Notes under the pieces: model-generated
The model's input: the letters and a program-made list of their open reading frames with translations, nothing else
Databases searched by the model: none
Told to the model about the DNA's origin: nothing
Source of the DNA: Rhabditoides inermis
Lineage: Eukaryota; Nematoda; Chromadorea; Rhabditida; Rhabditidae
Assembly: GCA_963966185.1 (NCBI GenBank)
Contig: CAWZYM010000433.1
Location: forward strand, 64,501-128,500
Reading direction: 5' to 3'
Length of the DNA: 64,000 bases
Position numbers and translations under genes: made by a program
Part shown: one piece after another, positions 31,401 through 43,801 of the stretch
Position numbering within the stretch: position 1 is the stretch's first letter
How the letters are laid out: the number at the start of each line of letters is the position of its first letter

Positions 31401-32299
31401 AAAGACATTGACGACTTTATCGCCTCGATCAACCAGCGCGCCGCCGGCATAATCGACTATGTGAGTGGGGGCGTGGCCAGCGGGGGCGGAGCCTTGTGCT
31501 TCCAGCTGAGTGACGCGTCGGACGCGAGTCGCACCTCGTCGTGCACGTCGATGACCTCCGCCCCGAAGAGGGAAGAGAAGGGGGACGATGTGAACAAGCG
31601 ACTGGGGAAGGTGGAGAAGGAGCTGGGACGGCTGGACTCGATCGAGAAACAGCTCGGCAACGTCATCAAGATCATGCAGAAGAAGGTGCTCTCCTCTTCT
31701 CCTCTCTCTCTCTCTCTCTCTCCCTTTCTAGCCTAGTAATCTAGGGTCCGGTCTCCAACTGTCCGCAGCCGGTGGGCGAGCTGTACGGCGTGCAGGAGGT
31801 CGCCAACAAGTTCAACACGGTTCGGATATCGATTATCGATTGATTATCGATTAATTTGCAGGCGGCTCGTGATCTCGACGAGGCGCTCGCCGCTCTGGAG
31901 GGACTCCGCAAGCTCACCCACGTCAACCCGTACGTTTATGGGGGATACGGTATTAGATAGAGTACTGTACTCTGAAATTTCAGCAAGTCGAAAAACGACA
32001 TCGAAACTGTGATCGCCGCGATGAGCAGCTTCAACGCCAAGCTCAAGGTGACGGTGAGTGTGGGCGTGGCTGAAGTGGGCAGAGCCTGATCGCTGACAGT
32101 TGCAGGCGGCTGACTACTCTGCCGTGAACCACGAGAAGGGCGAGCGCCACCCCAGCTGCTTCCTTAACGGTATCGACGAGGTATCGATTGATTATCGATT
32201 TATCGGTTGATAGATCTGGTTCAGGTGACGCAGGTGTCGTCGTGGTCAACGATTCCCACCTACAGCGGCGTCTCAACGACTTCTGAGTACACCATCTAA
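31401..32299 (+). CDS. Helical protein of unknown function (5' end not determined)
   Basis: Exons: 31401-31460, 31506-31685, 31769-31819, 31862-31929, 31984-32047, 32106-32180 and 32225-32299. They give at least 190 aa ending SEYTI and a stop. All phases agree. I do not recognise the family. It starts KDIDDFIASINQRAAG, has a Ser/Thr-rich loop, then a Lys/Glu-rich amphipathic region (KRLGKVEKELGRLDSIEKQL) typical of helical bundles or coiled coil. A further helix, RDLDEALAALEGLRKL, precedes a Ser/Thr tail. No Met lies in the first exon; an in-frame Met is at 31549 and the frame is open upstream to 31107, so the start is unresolved. One donor (GTTCGG, 31820) is weak. Poly(A) signal at 32425-32430. 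Confidence 0.7.
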
Positions 32300-32424
32300 A
32301 CATCAAACTTTACACAACACTTGTGATTGCCATCATATGCTCTCTTGCGTTTCTCGATTATATACACCCAGCCAACGCATATTGTCAACAAAACTTTGGC
32401 CGTACCCGCGGCGCCCCTTACATG

Positions 32425-32430
32425 AATAAA
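32425..32430 (+). terminator. Poly(A) signal AATAAA of the helical-protein gene
   Basis: AATAAA lies about 125 nt after the stop at 32299 and about 30 nt before the stop of the convergent minus-strand gene, so the two 3' UTRs nearly meet or overlap. Confidence 0.7.
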
Positions 32431-32457
32431 TGCAAGTTCTTATCTCTCGGTAGTGTG

Positions 32458-33106
32458 TTACAAAACAGCAATTATCAACACAAGAAAGGTGACTGCAGTT
32501 AGGTATTCGGATGAGTCACCATATCGGGAGGAGTGAAATTTGTTGATAATGGAATGGCCAGGGTGATTGGAAGTGCTGACATGAACGGGGGAAACAGTTG
32601 GAGAGTTATCTGCCTTCGAAGTAGCCGTAGACGTTTCCACCGATGACGTCGTTGTGTTTCCGTGGAGATCATCGTTGTAGTGATCAATCAATTCGTCAAT
32701 CGCTTCCTGAATCAGACACCGTTTGGTTATTCAAATCATTTCTCACATCGATGAGTACTTCCAGCACTTTCTCAAACGCCTTTTCTTCCAGCCGCGACGG
32801 CGACAGCCTGCCAACACTGAAACAGATAAGTTGATAAGACAAGTGATAAAGCTCTGTAAACTACGAACAACCTCGCGACACCGCCCAGCTTTTTTAATTT
32901 CCTCATTGACTTGAACGGTTTCTTGACGACACTCGGACCCTGCTTCAATAGTGTCAAAGCCGTTTTCTTCGCAACGTCCTTGAGGCCCCGATGATGACGT
33001 GCCTTCATAATAAGCATGAACTAGGATGGAGCTATCCACTTACGAATCGTCGCTCGTCTCCGAAAGCGTGTGCGAACAATAGCAGAATAATCATCGTCGC
33101 CCGCAT
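32458..33106 (-). CDS. Small secreted or GPI-like protein with a basic middle segment; novel
   Basis: Exons: 33044-33106, 32872-33002, 32747-32816 and 32458-32706, giving 170 aa with matching phases. The N-terminus MRATMIILLLFAHAFG is a signal peptide. The mature start is strongly basic and amphipathic (KDVAKKTALTLLKQ, VKKPFKSMRKLKKLGG). An acidic helix follows (EEKAFEKVLEVLIDEAID), then a Ser/Thr-rich stretch (residues ~100-140). The last 15 residues are hydrophobic (YLTAVTFLVLIIAVL), as in GPI-anchor signals or a short TM tail. There are no Cys pairs. I do not recognise a family. The basic segment could be membrane-active, but that is only a reading of composition. Its location between two saposin-like genes is suggestive of a secreted effector cluster, not proof. 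Confidence 0.7.
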
Positions 33107-33448
33107 TCCTATTCGAGGAGTCTTCTGTCGACTACGTCCCTCTTATCACTCTGCCCGGTTGATATCATATCATTGCATTCACGCACATGTAAACAGCAGT
33201 GCAGCTCCGATGACAGCCGGTCACGGTCACAGCAATTTCCCTTCACGTGGAGAGTTCCTAATTGATGTTTTGTCGCACTGAACATTTGCAGCATGTTTTT
33301 CGATAGTATAGAGCACAGAATAAGGGTTTCTCTAAGATTTTCACTTCAAAACCATTCTGAGTACGCGGTGAGAATGATAAAAGTTTATAATACGTTTGCA
33401 CATGGTACAGTACTAGTGGCGGTCACTTGACCGTTGCGGAGCTCTCGC

Positions 33449-35873
33449 CTAGACAGCGACACGCCCCGCGCGCGAGCTGGGCACAGTAGCCGAGGCGCAC
33501 TCTCCCAGGTCGTGGCACGTCTGCACGTTCTTGTCGCCCTTCTGGATGTCCGAGAAGATCACGTCGATCTTGGCGTTGACGAGGGCGGTGCACGCTTGCG
33601 CGGCGTCTTTGCCCTCGAACACGACCAGCATGTCGCACTCCTTGAGCAGCGCCTCCTTCAGCGCCGCCTCGTCGGTGACGTGCTCGTGGAAATGGCGCTC
33701 GGCCATGCTCAGCACGAGCAGACACGTGCGGCACGGGTCGGGCTTCCTCGGAAGAACCTCAATAGCCGCCGGAGCAGCAGTGGTGGTGTGCCTGGGGTGG
33801 TGGGTGGGGTCGGTGTTCGAGGCACACTCTCCGAGGTCATAGCAAGTCTGCACGTTCTTGTCTCCCTTCTGGATGTCGGAGTAGATAAGGTCGATCTTGT
33901 TGTTGACGAGGTCGGTGCAAGCTTTAGCTGCGTCCTTGCCCTCAAAGTGCGAGAGTTCCTGGCACTCCTTCCACAGCTGGCTCTAAAATCACACAATTGT
34001 ACACCGATCTAACAAAAACTGCCACGCGTCGAATGTGAAAGGAACACACCAATGTAAATTTCGTAGATAAACTTCGACTGCCACAGCAGCGAAGTTTACG
34101 AGCACGAGCAAGTAGCGAAGTTTTTATTTCGTAGTGAGAAATACCGAATCGGTAATTGGCGTATGACAATACTTACCGATTCGGTATTGCTCACTACGAA
34201 ATAATTTAAAAAAAAACTTCGCGACTTGTTTTCTGCATGTCTACCTTTCACTTTTAGAATATGATTTAATTATGAAAAGTTATTATATTTTGATATTCTT
34301 TTACGTATCATCCTTGGTCGTTACACGAAATTTAGAGTGATGTGTTTCTTTAAAACTACTACGCGATAGCATCGCTGACTATTCACTTGTCGTTCACCTT
34401 CAGGGCGGTCTTGTCGGTGACGTTGTTGTGGAAGTGGTGCTCCGCCCGGCTGAGAATGAACTCGCACGTGCGGCACGGATCGTGCTGCTTGGGCAGCACC
34501 TCGATCGCAGCCGGAGCAGCAGTAGTGGTGTGCCTGGGGTGGTGGGTGGGGTCGGTGTTAGACGCACACTCTACGAGGTCATAGCAAGTCTGCACGTTCT
34601 TGTCTCCCTTCTGGATGTCGGAGAAGATGATGTCGATCTTGGCGTTGACGAGGTCGGTGCACGCTTGAGCAGCGTCCTTGCCCTCGAAGTGCGACAGACG
34701 CTGGCACTCCTTCAGCAGCTCGTTCTCAAACACACAGGTTAGGGAGCTGTGAACGCGTTCCTCTCTCTACAGTCCAGGGAATATTTAGTTTCCTCAAATT
34801 CCGCGCGTCCATCCCGCATTTGAAAATTGCGCGCGCGCGAAAACTTGGAATTTGAATCGACTTCTAGCCGCCTCGCACTCTCTTCACTCTCTCTATTAGC
34901 GGACACCTGATTTGCCCACCCACCGTACCTGGAGGGCGGTCTTGTCGGTGACGTTGTTGTGGAAGTGGTGCTCAGCCATTCCCAGGATGAACTCGCACGT
35001 GCGGCACGGGTCGTGCTGCTTGGGCAGCACCTGAACAAGTAACTGAAAAATTGTCTGTCGACATCAGGCGGATAAACACCTTCTTGAAGGTCACATAACT
35101 CTGCGAAAAAAGTCTTTCGACAAATATCTGTCAAAAGACCTGGATTCTACTTTCTTGTCCCCCTCACCTCAGGCACTTCAGGTCCGCGGGTGGAGTGCGG
35201 CGGGAAGGTGGGCGACGCGCACTCGCCGATGTCGTAGCACGTCTGTCGGTTGCGGTCGCCGGCCACCACATCCGCGTAGATCTTGTCCATCGAGGGCTGG
35301 TTGTTGACGAGCGCGAGGCAGGCGACCGTCGCGTTCTGTCCCTCGAACCGACCGAGGTTCTGGCACTCGACGCGCAGCTGCGCCTGCAGGAGAGGTTACT
35401 GTAGCTAGGTATACGGTAGGAGTACGGTAGGTGTACGGTACCTGCAGGGCGGTCTCGTCGGTGATGTTGCGGTGGAAGTGGTGCTCGGCCATGTCGAGAA
35501 GGAACTCGCACGTCCTGCACGGATCGTGCTTGTGGTGCTGCTGCAATAGGAAGCAGTTATAGCCTGCGCCGCGGTAGTGATCGATCTACCTGCCTCTGTT
35601 GTTTTGCGCGCTGCAGCAGAGACCTGACTCTCCTGATCTACCCAACCTCGCGCAACTTATTGGAAGTATTATATAGTGACTGCTGTTTACTTCACACCAC
35701 TCCTTTAGTTGATTCTGAGCAACGTAGCCATACAAAAAAAACGTTATCCGAGAGGGTGATGGAGTAGTATGTTACTGGACACTATTTTTCAATAAGCGAA
35801 CACTACCGGGGCTCCGTACACTCACCGCGAATGCCGCAGCAGCGAGCGCGACTAGAATGAGCTTCCCGAGCAT
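33449..35873 (-). CDS. Four-domain polysaposin-like secreted protein
   Basis: Exons: 35826-35873, 35442-35540, 35168-35383, 34929-35030, 34398-34724 and 33449-33982, giving 441 aa with matching phases. The signal peptide MLGKLILVALAAAAFA fills exon 1. Four saposin B domains (about 22-110, 127-206, 237-315 and 345-425) each open DPCRTC and end TCYDIGEC-like, with N-glycosylation sites NIT/NVT. Domains 2-3 and 3-4 are joined by an almost identical Pro/Thr linker (CASNTDPTHHPRHTTTAAP). The duplication is therefore recent. The precursor may be cut into single saposins, as vertebrate prosaposin is; no cleavage site is proven. Domain 1 is closest to domain 1 of the plus-strand gene at 29279, so both derive from one ancestor by inverted duplication. 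The TATA box is at 35904-35913. The intron before the last exon contains a hairpin element. Confidence 0.92.
34104..34225. mobile_element. MITE-like hairpin in a polysaposin intron
   Basis: Two arms form a long imperfect inverted repeat around a short loop. The left arm (34108-34156) contains GCGAAGTTTTTATTTCG and TAGTGAGAAATACCGAATC. The right arm (34168-34225) contains GATTCGGTATTGCTCACTA and AAAAAACTTCGCGACTTG. No coding capacity. Confidence 0.65.
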
Positions 35874-35903
35874 GGCTGGCTTGCCGTCTTCCACATAACA
35901 GCA

Positions 35904-35913
35904 ACCTTATATA
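35904..35913 (-). promoter_or_regulatory. TATA box of the polysaposin gene
   Basis: The minus strand reads GTATATAAGG, 31-40 nt above the start ATG at 35873. As in the two-domain gene, the leader is very short. Confidence 0.7.
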
Positions 35914-38387
35914 CTCTGGCTCCCATTCAGATACGGTAATCCGGCGCGCAGCTTGGACGTGTCTCATGGAGAGATAAGGGCACTCACGCATCCGGGGGGG
36001 GGGAGAACTAGATCAACACCACCTCGTATCAAACACAAAACGAAACGGAACAAGATAATTTGGCTCGTATGTCACGCTGCGCCTTGCATTAACCTGGTGT
36101 CACGAGATAACGCACCAACATTGCTTGCATCGCGCATGTGTAACAATAGAGCGGTACTTTGCGTACTCAACATGCAAATTGCAAATTGCAAAAGTGTACC
36201 TTGCAAAAAAAAGCAAAAGTGTACCTTGCAAAAGTGTAGTTTCTTGCAACAAGCGGTTTTTCAATCCATCAACCTGTATGCGAAACCATCTATCTGCGAA
36301 GCCTGCTGTTTATCTTAATATAAATGTCTGCTTTGCATTGTTATTTTACCTAGGCAGTGTTTACGTGAAACATCGAGTTAGCCGGACCGCCGTGTGTGTA
36401 TGTGCTTCATGTATGCTGCAAGTTCTCGAAATAACACGCATACAGACGCCATGGGACGTTGTACGTATAGAAACGATCGCTATAGTGCACGCATCATTTA
36501 TTAACGCCGCGAGACATAAACACTATTGTGTTTCTTGTCCGTTCTTTTCTTGAATAGTCAGCAGCCACTTTGCTGTTGTATTGCACTTGGCGAAAGTGTT
36601 TTCGCCAAAATGTTCTCACACTGTAAAACCTTATCACTTCCGCTCAGCGACGTTCGAAACTATATGGAAATTGGAAATCAACTATGTGTGCTTGGAAATC
36701 CACAAGCCACGAATGACACCATAGTTCCCAGTTTCCTCTCCATACAATGTAATTGTCTATCACTCATCATAGTTATTGTAAATACAATGTACATTGAACT
36801 TTCTGTCCTGCTCCGGAATCCGGAAAGACTGAGCACATCAGACTGATCACCTAATGCGGAAACAACATTTATAGCCCATCTCTGGTCTGGCAACACACCG
36901 GAAGTGCACATGTGAATGTCTAACGCTTATCGCCCTTTGACACTACTTCGCCCCCCCCCCCCCCCCCCCGACTTCCGTTCCGCCAGTTATGATTTGTTTC
37001 TTAGTTTTCACGTATTCGTCACAGTATCGATCCTGGCTCCCGATCGTTCGGTATCTCGGACCTATCACAGTTTCTGCTACTTTTATCCACAACGTCTGTC
37101 AGTAATTTTTCGGGGAACTGACAATCTGACAACTCATGTTCCCAAATCGTCACATCTGTCCTCTCTATCGGTGACTCCGTTCTCGCAAAGCAGCATCAGT
37201 AAACACATAATCGTATTTTGGAAGGCCATGCCATTCAATTGCAGTCCACAGTCGAGTCGAGTCAAGAGAAAACAAAAGCTTAACCTCTGATACTAATCGA
37301 GTAAATCGTTGCTATCGGCGAAAATAACAGAAGACAAAAAGTAATTATGGCGACGTCGAAACTGACGAAACTGGTATTCCTCTGTCATCATGCTGTAATA
37401 CTAACAAATGGTGCTTTTGAATGAATGAATCATACAGTGAATACAGAATACTCCTTTGATGATATATATAAATAATAATAATAATACCTAACATTCCCAA
37501 AATTCGCGGTTCGCCATTTCCATTCACCCTTCAGTGGACAATGTGGCGTAGACTAGATATAGAAGGTTAGAAGTGCATATGTGTACACAGACACTACAAA
37601 TGAACCTCATTATTCACTATTCTCTCACATGCACACCCCTGCCCCTTTCGCACCCCACATATCATTTCCAGCCATTGAGCCTTGTGGCAAACGGAACGGC
37701 AAAACCTTCTTGTGAAAAAAACCTTCTCAACTCCTTATTAGACGCTTCATCTCTCTCAAGTGGACTCTATAGTATACAGTTCACTCGTTCACTCGTGTCA
37801 TGTGCGTTACTTTCAAATGATTTCAAAATGAAACTAATGAATCGTTTTTCGTTTTTCGTTTTTGCCATTTTGGTAAATTCTCTGGGGAAGTGGCATAAGA
37901 GATAATTTTTGTTTATCGAAACAGACAACAATACAGTACACAGATGTGCATTTCACGAGACACTGATTTTGGCATTCCTAATATGATTAACATGCTCATC
38001 AAAAGTAGTAGTAGGAATGGATAGGTTGATTTCATCATTCATTCCGCTCTACGTGTCGCTTTGTTCCGGCCCATTTCCATTCTCTCTGTCCCACTCCCCT
38101 TCCCTTTCTAGTCGACTGATATTTGTTATTCGCTTGTGCTTGCGCTAAATAGAAGCGCCTCGATATTCAACATTTCATTTGAATAGGTGTTGTGAGTAGG
38201 CGTCACACTGTCATTCACACAATCACAGAAACGAACAAACATCGCCGGGCATATTCACCTTGTCTTCCGATCGATCCATTCCACTTTCTCTCCGTATCGA
38301 TGTGTTTCTCACGCTTCTGTGATGTGCTCAATCATCTGTCGCGCTGGCACGATCAGCAATGATGAAAAGCTGGTAGACGCATATGAG

Positions 38388-38443
<56 letters not shown>
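38388..38443. repeat. (TA)n microsatellite
   Basis: About 55 nt of uninterrupted TA dinucleotide in the gene-poor region. Confidence 0.95.
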
Positions 38444-38448
<5 letters not shown>

Positions 38449-39289
38449 CCGTTTCCAAGTAATCCTAGTGCAGCAACAGTGAGCACTACACACAACTCAC
38501 ATTAAAACTGTTTTACCCTCTCGTGAACCTATCCGCGAAAATGTCAACAACGCCAGCGATAATGAATTATTTGTGAGTTGGAAAGTCGGAAATGAACATC
38601 GTTAATGGCAGCTATGTGAGCTATGTCGGAGCTGGAAAATAGCCATTGTCCGTTTGAGGCTTTCGGAGAATACATATACATTATTATCACGCAATCCTAG
38701 CAATGCTTCAATTGTGGATACATGCTGTGCCCCTAATTCTGCACAACGACAACGACACCTTGTTGAGAATTTTGTGCGCTTTGTTCCTTTGTTATTGTCA
38801 CTGCTGCAAAAATAACCAGAGATCTTCTGTACGCATACATACTTGTGTTGCAAGTCGTTCTTAAAAAAACTTCAGCTAGAGTAGAGTCGCACTTTTGCTA
38901 GCCTCCAGAGAATCCAGACAGGGTCATTATACGTAACGACTCAGTCTGTTTGCATCCCTCCCTCCCTCTCTCTCCCGCATATATTTGTTTTCAGCATTTC
39001 CAAAATGGCGCGGAGTAAAGTACTCGTTTTTCACTATGAAACGAGGCGGGCGTGGTTAATAATATCCCCTCGATAACTACGCATGTTGATGTGTTCTCCC
39101 ACGGGTGGTTTCTACGTCTCCTTATTCCTTATTTTGTTTCTTTCACACACAACACCGGGAGGCCGAGAAAAAACTTACAAGTCGAGTTGTCTGAGGGAAA
39201 GAGAGCGTGGGAGAGGAAGGGAGAGATGGAGATCATCACATATCGCACAGTGTATCATATCGCACATGCCGGTATTCAAATAGTGCCTT

Positions 39290-39475
39290 TTCAATTGTAT
39301 CATTTTGTACAAAAGATGAGACTGTGCAATTTTCTGTACCATTTCACACAATTCATCTATTTGTCTAATGTATGATTTCGTCCAATGTATCAGTTCGTCC
39401 AACGTATCGTTTCGTACAACTAATCAGTTTGTAGCACATTCAAATGTAGCACATTCAAATTTATCATTTCGAGTA
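39290..39475. repeat. Degenerate short tandem repeat
   Basis: Words of the type TGTATCATTTCGTCCAA and TAGCACATTCAAATG recur about every 17-20 nt in this stretch. Part of it is an exact duplication (GTAGCACATTCAAAT twice at 39432-39461). Confidence 0.5.
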
Positions 39476-39709
39476 GTTGATGTAGCCACAATAACCCATA
39501 TATGTAGCAAGTGTTCAACCATACACTGTTATGAAACCTCGCGACTCGTATTGAAATCATCTTATATCGCAGTCGCGGTGTGGATAGAGGAATATGCAGT
39601 GTGCCGATAATGATGCCGCGTGTGTGGTGGGGGGACGGAGAGACGAGAGAGTCGAATTTACTTGCGGCGAAAAGCATTTCGCCGTAGCACTCGTTTGTCT
39701 GCCTTGTCT

Positions 39710-39747
<38 letters not shown>

Positions 39748-42253
39748 CATTTCAAGAATGCGCTTTTTGTGTGAGTCGAAAATGTGGTGGCGTCGTCATA
39801 GATGCATCTTCCACGTTCAATGGAACAGTGGCGACCTATTTCTGCCACAACCTGTCACTACGAGCAAAAAAAATTGGCGGTGATCGGAAACGAACACGCG
39901 TGCTCGGGAGTCACAACGCAGCGCACATGCACTGAGCCATGAGGCAAGTGAGAAGTTCATTTGCGCTCATGTCTCCGACCCCAACGATCAGTATTGAAGC
40001 GTTGGCGGGTAATTCAAGTTTTCGTCTGCATCCTTGGCAGTGGCAGACTCGAAAATAACGCAGAATCGTCGTTCTTTCGCAAAAATGCAAATGTGTGAAG
40101 TTAATATTATTTATAATAATACTCCGAGTCAAAAATAGGTCGCCGCTGTTCCTTTAATGATTTGATCCACTTTCCCTGTCTCCTCAGCTCAGATCTAGCT
40201 AACATACTAGATGTCTCGCCCACCTCCCTCCCTCTTCTCCTCCTCCTCCTCCTCTTCAGACATCACAGATTCACTAGTAAAATTGAGAGAGAGAGAGAGA
40301 GTAACCCCACAATAATATTGATTCCTCATATTTACAAGGAACAATATTTGTCTTGATAACTATAGACGCTGGCATTTATTGTCTTCACATTGAGTCTTTA
40401 CATTACTAAACATCAACTTGTTTTTGTCATTGAAACACAAAGCCAAAATTTTCCCACACACACCAGTAGTATCAACAAATAATTGTTGTGGTTAATTCCA
40501 CCTCCCACCCATTACTCTAACACTATTCTCGGATCTCTCTCGGATTACTGAATCCGTCTGAGAGAAAGAGAGAGAGAGATAGAGAGAGAGAGATAGAGAT
40601 AGAGAGAGAGAGAGAAGGAATTAGGAAGAGAGAGGGGAGATGATGTATCTAATTCAGATTGGACTCCGGTGGGAATCGCTGGCCCCGCCCCTTTTATGTG
40701 CACGCATTTTCAAGTCAAAGAGGGAGGGAGGGATGAGGATGAGGATGTAGTATTCAGTTTCCGCCCACCCATCCTTCTTCCTTTCCCGATAATCACGGAC
40801 CATCTTGATGGTCTCTTATTTTGTCTGCTGTTATTACGATTATTCATGTTGTGACCAAGTTCTAATGTTCGCCAATGGACAACACTGAACCCGAATATGA
40901 TCCTAGTTTTCACCGCGGAGCACGATAATCGTTGGCCACCGAACAGTTTCATCAGTGTTGCGTGTGATTAGTAAGTGCGTGATTCTTCGCTGGTGTTGCA
41001 TGGTTATGCATGTTTGTGTGATCAAGTAGCAGTCAACCACTGCTGCACTCGAAAATACCCAGCCTGAAAAGGCTTTTCCAAACGTCTCTCAACAATTTCG
41101 GAATAGTCTCTCGATCACTTCAAACTACGTACGATACGATTGCTCCTCTTCTATTCTGATCGAATAAGTTCGGGCGTTCGGGAATGGTTTAGAGACCATC
41201 TAAATTGGCTTATAGGTAGTGTACCCTCTGATTCTGATCGCATGAGTTGTTGTTACCAGTTTATTGTTCATTATTTGTTAGTTCTAATTCCATAACATAA
41301 AAGTTTGTCATCATAAGTTATCATGAGTTATCAATCATCATAAGTTATTACTATATAAAGTATATAATACAAATTTCTCGTGTTTGATATTTAGCGTTCA
41401 GAGGTTACACTACCTTTAACATCAGTGTTACTACCGCTACCGCAAGCCGGTATGTATAACACGCGTATGATAAATCACGTTCAGCTCAATAGTGTGTTTG
41501 TGGCAGAGAAAACGCGGAAATAACGATTCAAGAAATTTATCGAATTCTGCGCCCTTTTTAGTGGCAAATGTGGGGCAAATAGTGTACTGGTAACATAATT
41601 GTATCAGTAAAAATGTAGATATTAGATTATTAGATAACTGTAACACAATGATTGTATGTCGCTAATGAGTTTGTAGTTTTTCTACTGCTAGTTTGTCTTG
41701 TACTTTTTTCATTTCATCACTTTCACAAATTCTTCCTCGTTCACTGAACATATGCACTGTGTCATGGCTAACAATATTTTTTGTACCAGTATTTTAAAAA
41801 GTAATGCGCGAGTAAACAATTATTACTATTTTCATTGTTGTTGTGTTTATGGATCGCATACATTTTTTTAAGATTATGATTGATCCCGTTATTATCGGTA
41901 TATAGTACATATATTCAATCCAAAAGGAAATTACAGAGGAGAAAGCATCTCGCATTGCGATTGCGCCACACAGTCAATTACAAATCCATTCTCTCTCTCA
42001 CTCTCTCGCTCTCTTTCTCTCTTTCTCTCTTTCTCTCATCCCTTCTCTCTCATTCTACATATTTACTCCACGCGACTCTTTTATCCCCTCAATTGTCCAT
42101 CTACTCACATCATTGCCGCAGGATATTCGTGTACTTCTGTACTTGTTTATTAAAAAAAAGCTTCTTCTTGTCTCTTGTTCGCAAATTTTGCTGTTGTTGT
42201 CACCACCGCGCAAATGTCAACCGAATGTCGAGCGCTACTCACTCATTCTAGGC

Positions 42254-42476
42254 ATGGAGAATCACACGTCCACAATCTCCTCCCTTCCATCTATGGACTA
42301 TTACGACGAGGTCGGCATGGACTATCTTGACCCGCCCGATCCCGAACTCCTTCAGAACGTTAGTCGCCGTCGTCATTCGCTCAGTCGCTCAAATTGTATC
42401 TTCTTTGATTTATGCCGCACGCAAAATCGCTCAATTTGTCTCCCTCACCAGGGTTCGCACAGAATGTCTCTTTCCT

Positions 42477-42550
<74 letters not shown>

Positions 42551-43755
42551 GTCTCTCTCACGCCTCTCCTTCTCGTGTCACATGTGTTGTGTATACATTT
42601 CATGAAAGCGTGCGAATTTCAATTGTCTATAGCGACGAAAAAAGCGAAACGGAATAGTCTACCCTCCCTCCCCCCCCTCTCTCTCTGTTTTTGAGCGCTC
42701 ATCAAGAACTATGAATGAAAATTTGGAACTGAACACAGGTGAAGGCGGCAGGAGATTATCGTGTGTAACAGAAAACTTTCGTAATCGAATGAATGACGAA
42801 TACATACGTTATCACATTAGTTTGGCATATTGTTCATAATCACATAAGTTTTGCAGGTTATTCATGAATCACAATCACGTCAGTTTTGCATGTTTCGCAC
42901 ATTTGCGTTAGAGAAATTGGAAACACATTTTGAATTTGACATTCCTATCGTTTTAGACACTTACAATGACACAACTCTCCCACTTATATCCTACTTATTT
43001 CCTACTTACTTTTCATTTACTTCCTACTAGCGTATAGATCGTAAATAAGTGGGAACTTGATGGGAAGGAATCAAGTAGAATGAAATGTTGAAAATTAACG
43101 GTACAGAATGTGTAACTGGTGGTAACACCTTCAAAAATACTTCACTGCACCGCATCGCAATTTGCCATAATTGTATTCACTTTTGTTAGTTTGTCTTTCT
43201 TTCGTCTTGCGCCAAAACTGTGCGCGTCGCGCTCATAGCTGACACTAACGCGCAACTCACACCGGGTTTGTGACACGCGCGAGAGACAACTCGAAATTAA
43301 GAGAGTGCGGCAGACCGCTAGACGAAAACGTGGAGCGGGAGAAGCGCGGATTCGCGCGTCTCCCGATTCTCCAAATGACATTCCTATGATCTACAGAATC
43401 ATACAAAGACAAAACATGGCGTCCCTATGTTTATAAAGTTAAAAAAAAACCAAGGGTTTACTGTGTTCACTTACTACATATTTAATTACTACTTAACCCC
43501 TACTAGGAAATAAGTAGAAAATAAGTGGGAAAGGGCCTAAAATGACCTTAGTCGTAAATAAGTTAGAAGTAAGTCGTATTAAGTAGGATATAGGGAAGTA
43601 AGTGGAAAGACCAGTTAAGTGGGAAGTAAGTCGTAAATAAATAGAGTGGTTTTGTCAGTGTAACACCATGCCTTAGGAACGACGTTTCTTTTAACGACCG
43701 TCTGACAAAGAACGCGCGCTCGCCGTCCGCGCTCTCTCAAATTGCTCTCTCTCTC

Positions 43756-43801
<46 letters not shown>

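Larger units (their letters stand above)
35990..42253. other. Gene-poor region between polysaposin and the GPCR
   Basis: About 6.3 kb without a supported exon on either strand. It holds a G run (35994-36004), a 22-nt-period repeat with AAAGTGTACCTTGC (36170-36250), a perfect hairpin TTGGCGAAA/TTTCGCCAA (36588-36609), a C run (about 36948-36969), a TA microsatellite (38388-38443) and a degenerate repeat at 39290-39475. Short open frames have no family resemblance and no splice support. The right part is the likely promoter of the GPCR, whose ATG follows a TTCTAG acceptor, so a 5' UTR exon may be hidden here. Confidence 0.5.

Noticed and set aside
36125..36553. 142-codon plus-strand open frame with many Cys.
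   Set aside because: Covers a local repeat, has no splice or family support and unusual composition; likely chance.
38602..38853. Minus-strand stretch with a plausible sequence (STIEALLGLRDNNVYVF).
   Set aside because: A single isolated open frame with no partner exons, no start context and no recognisable family. Chance cannot be excluded.
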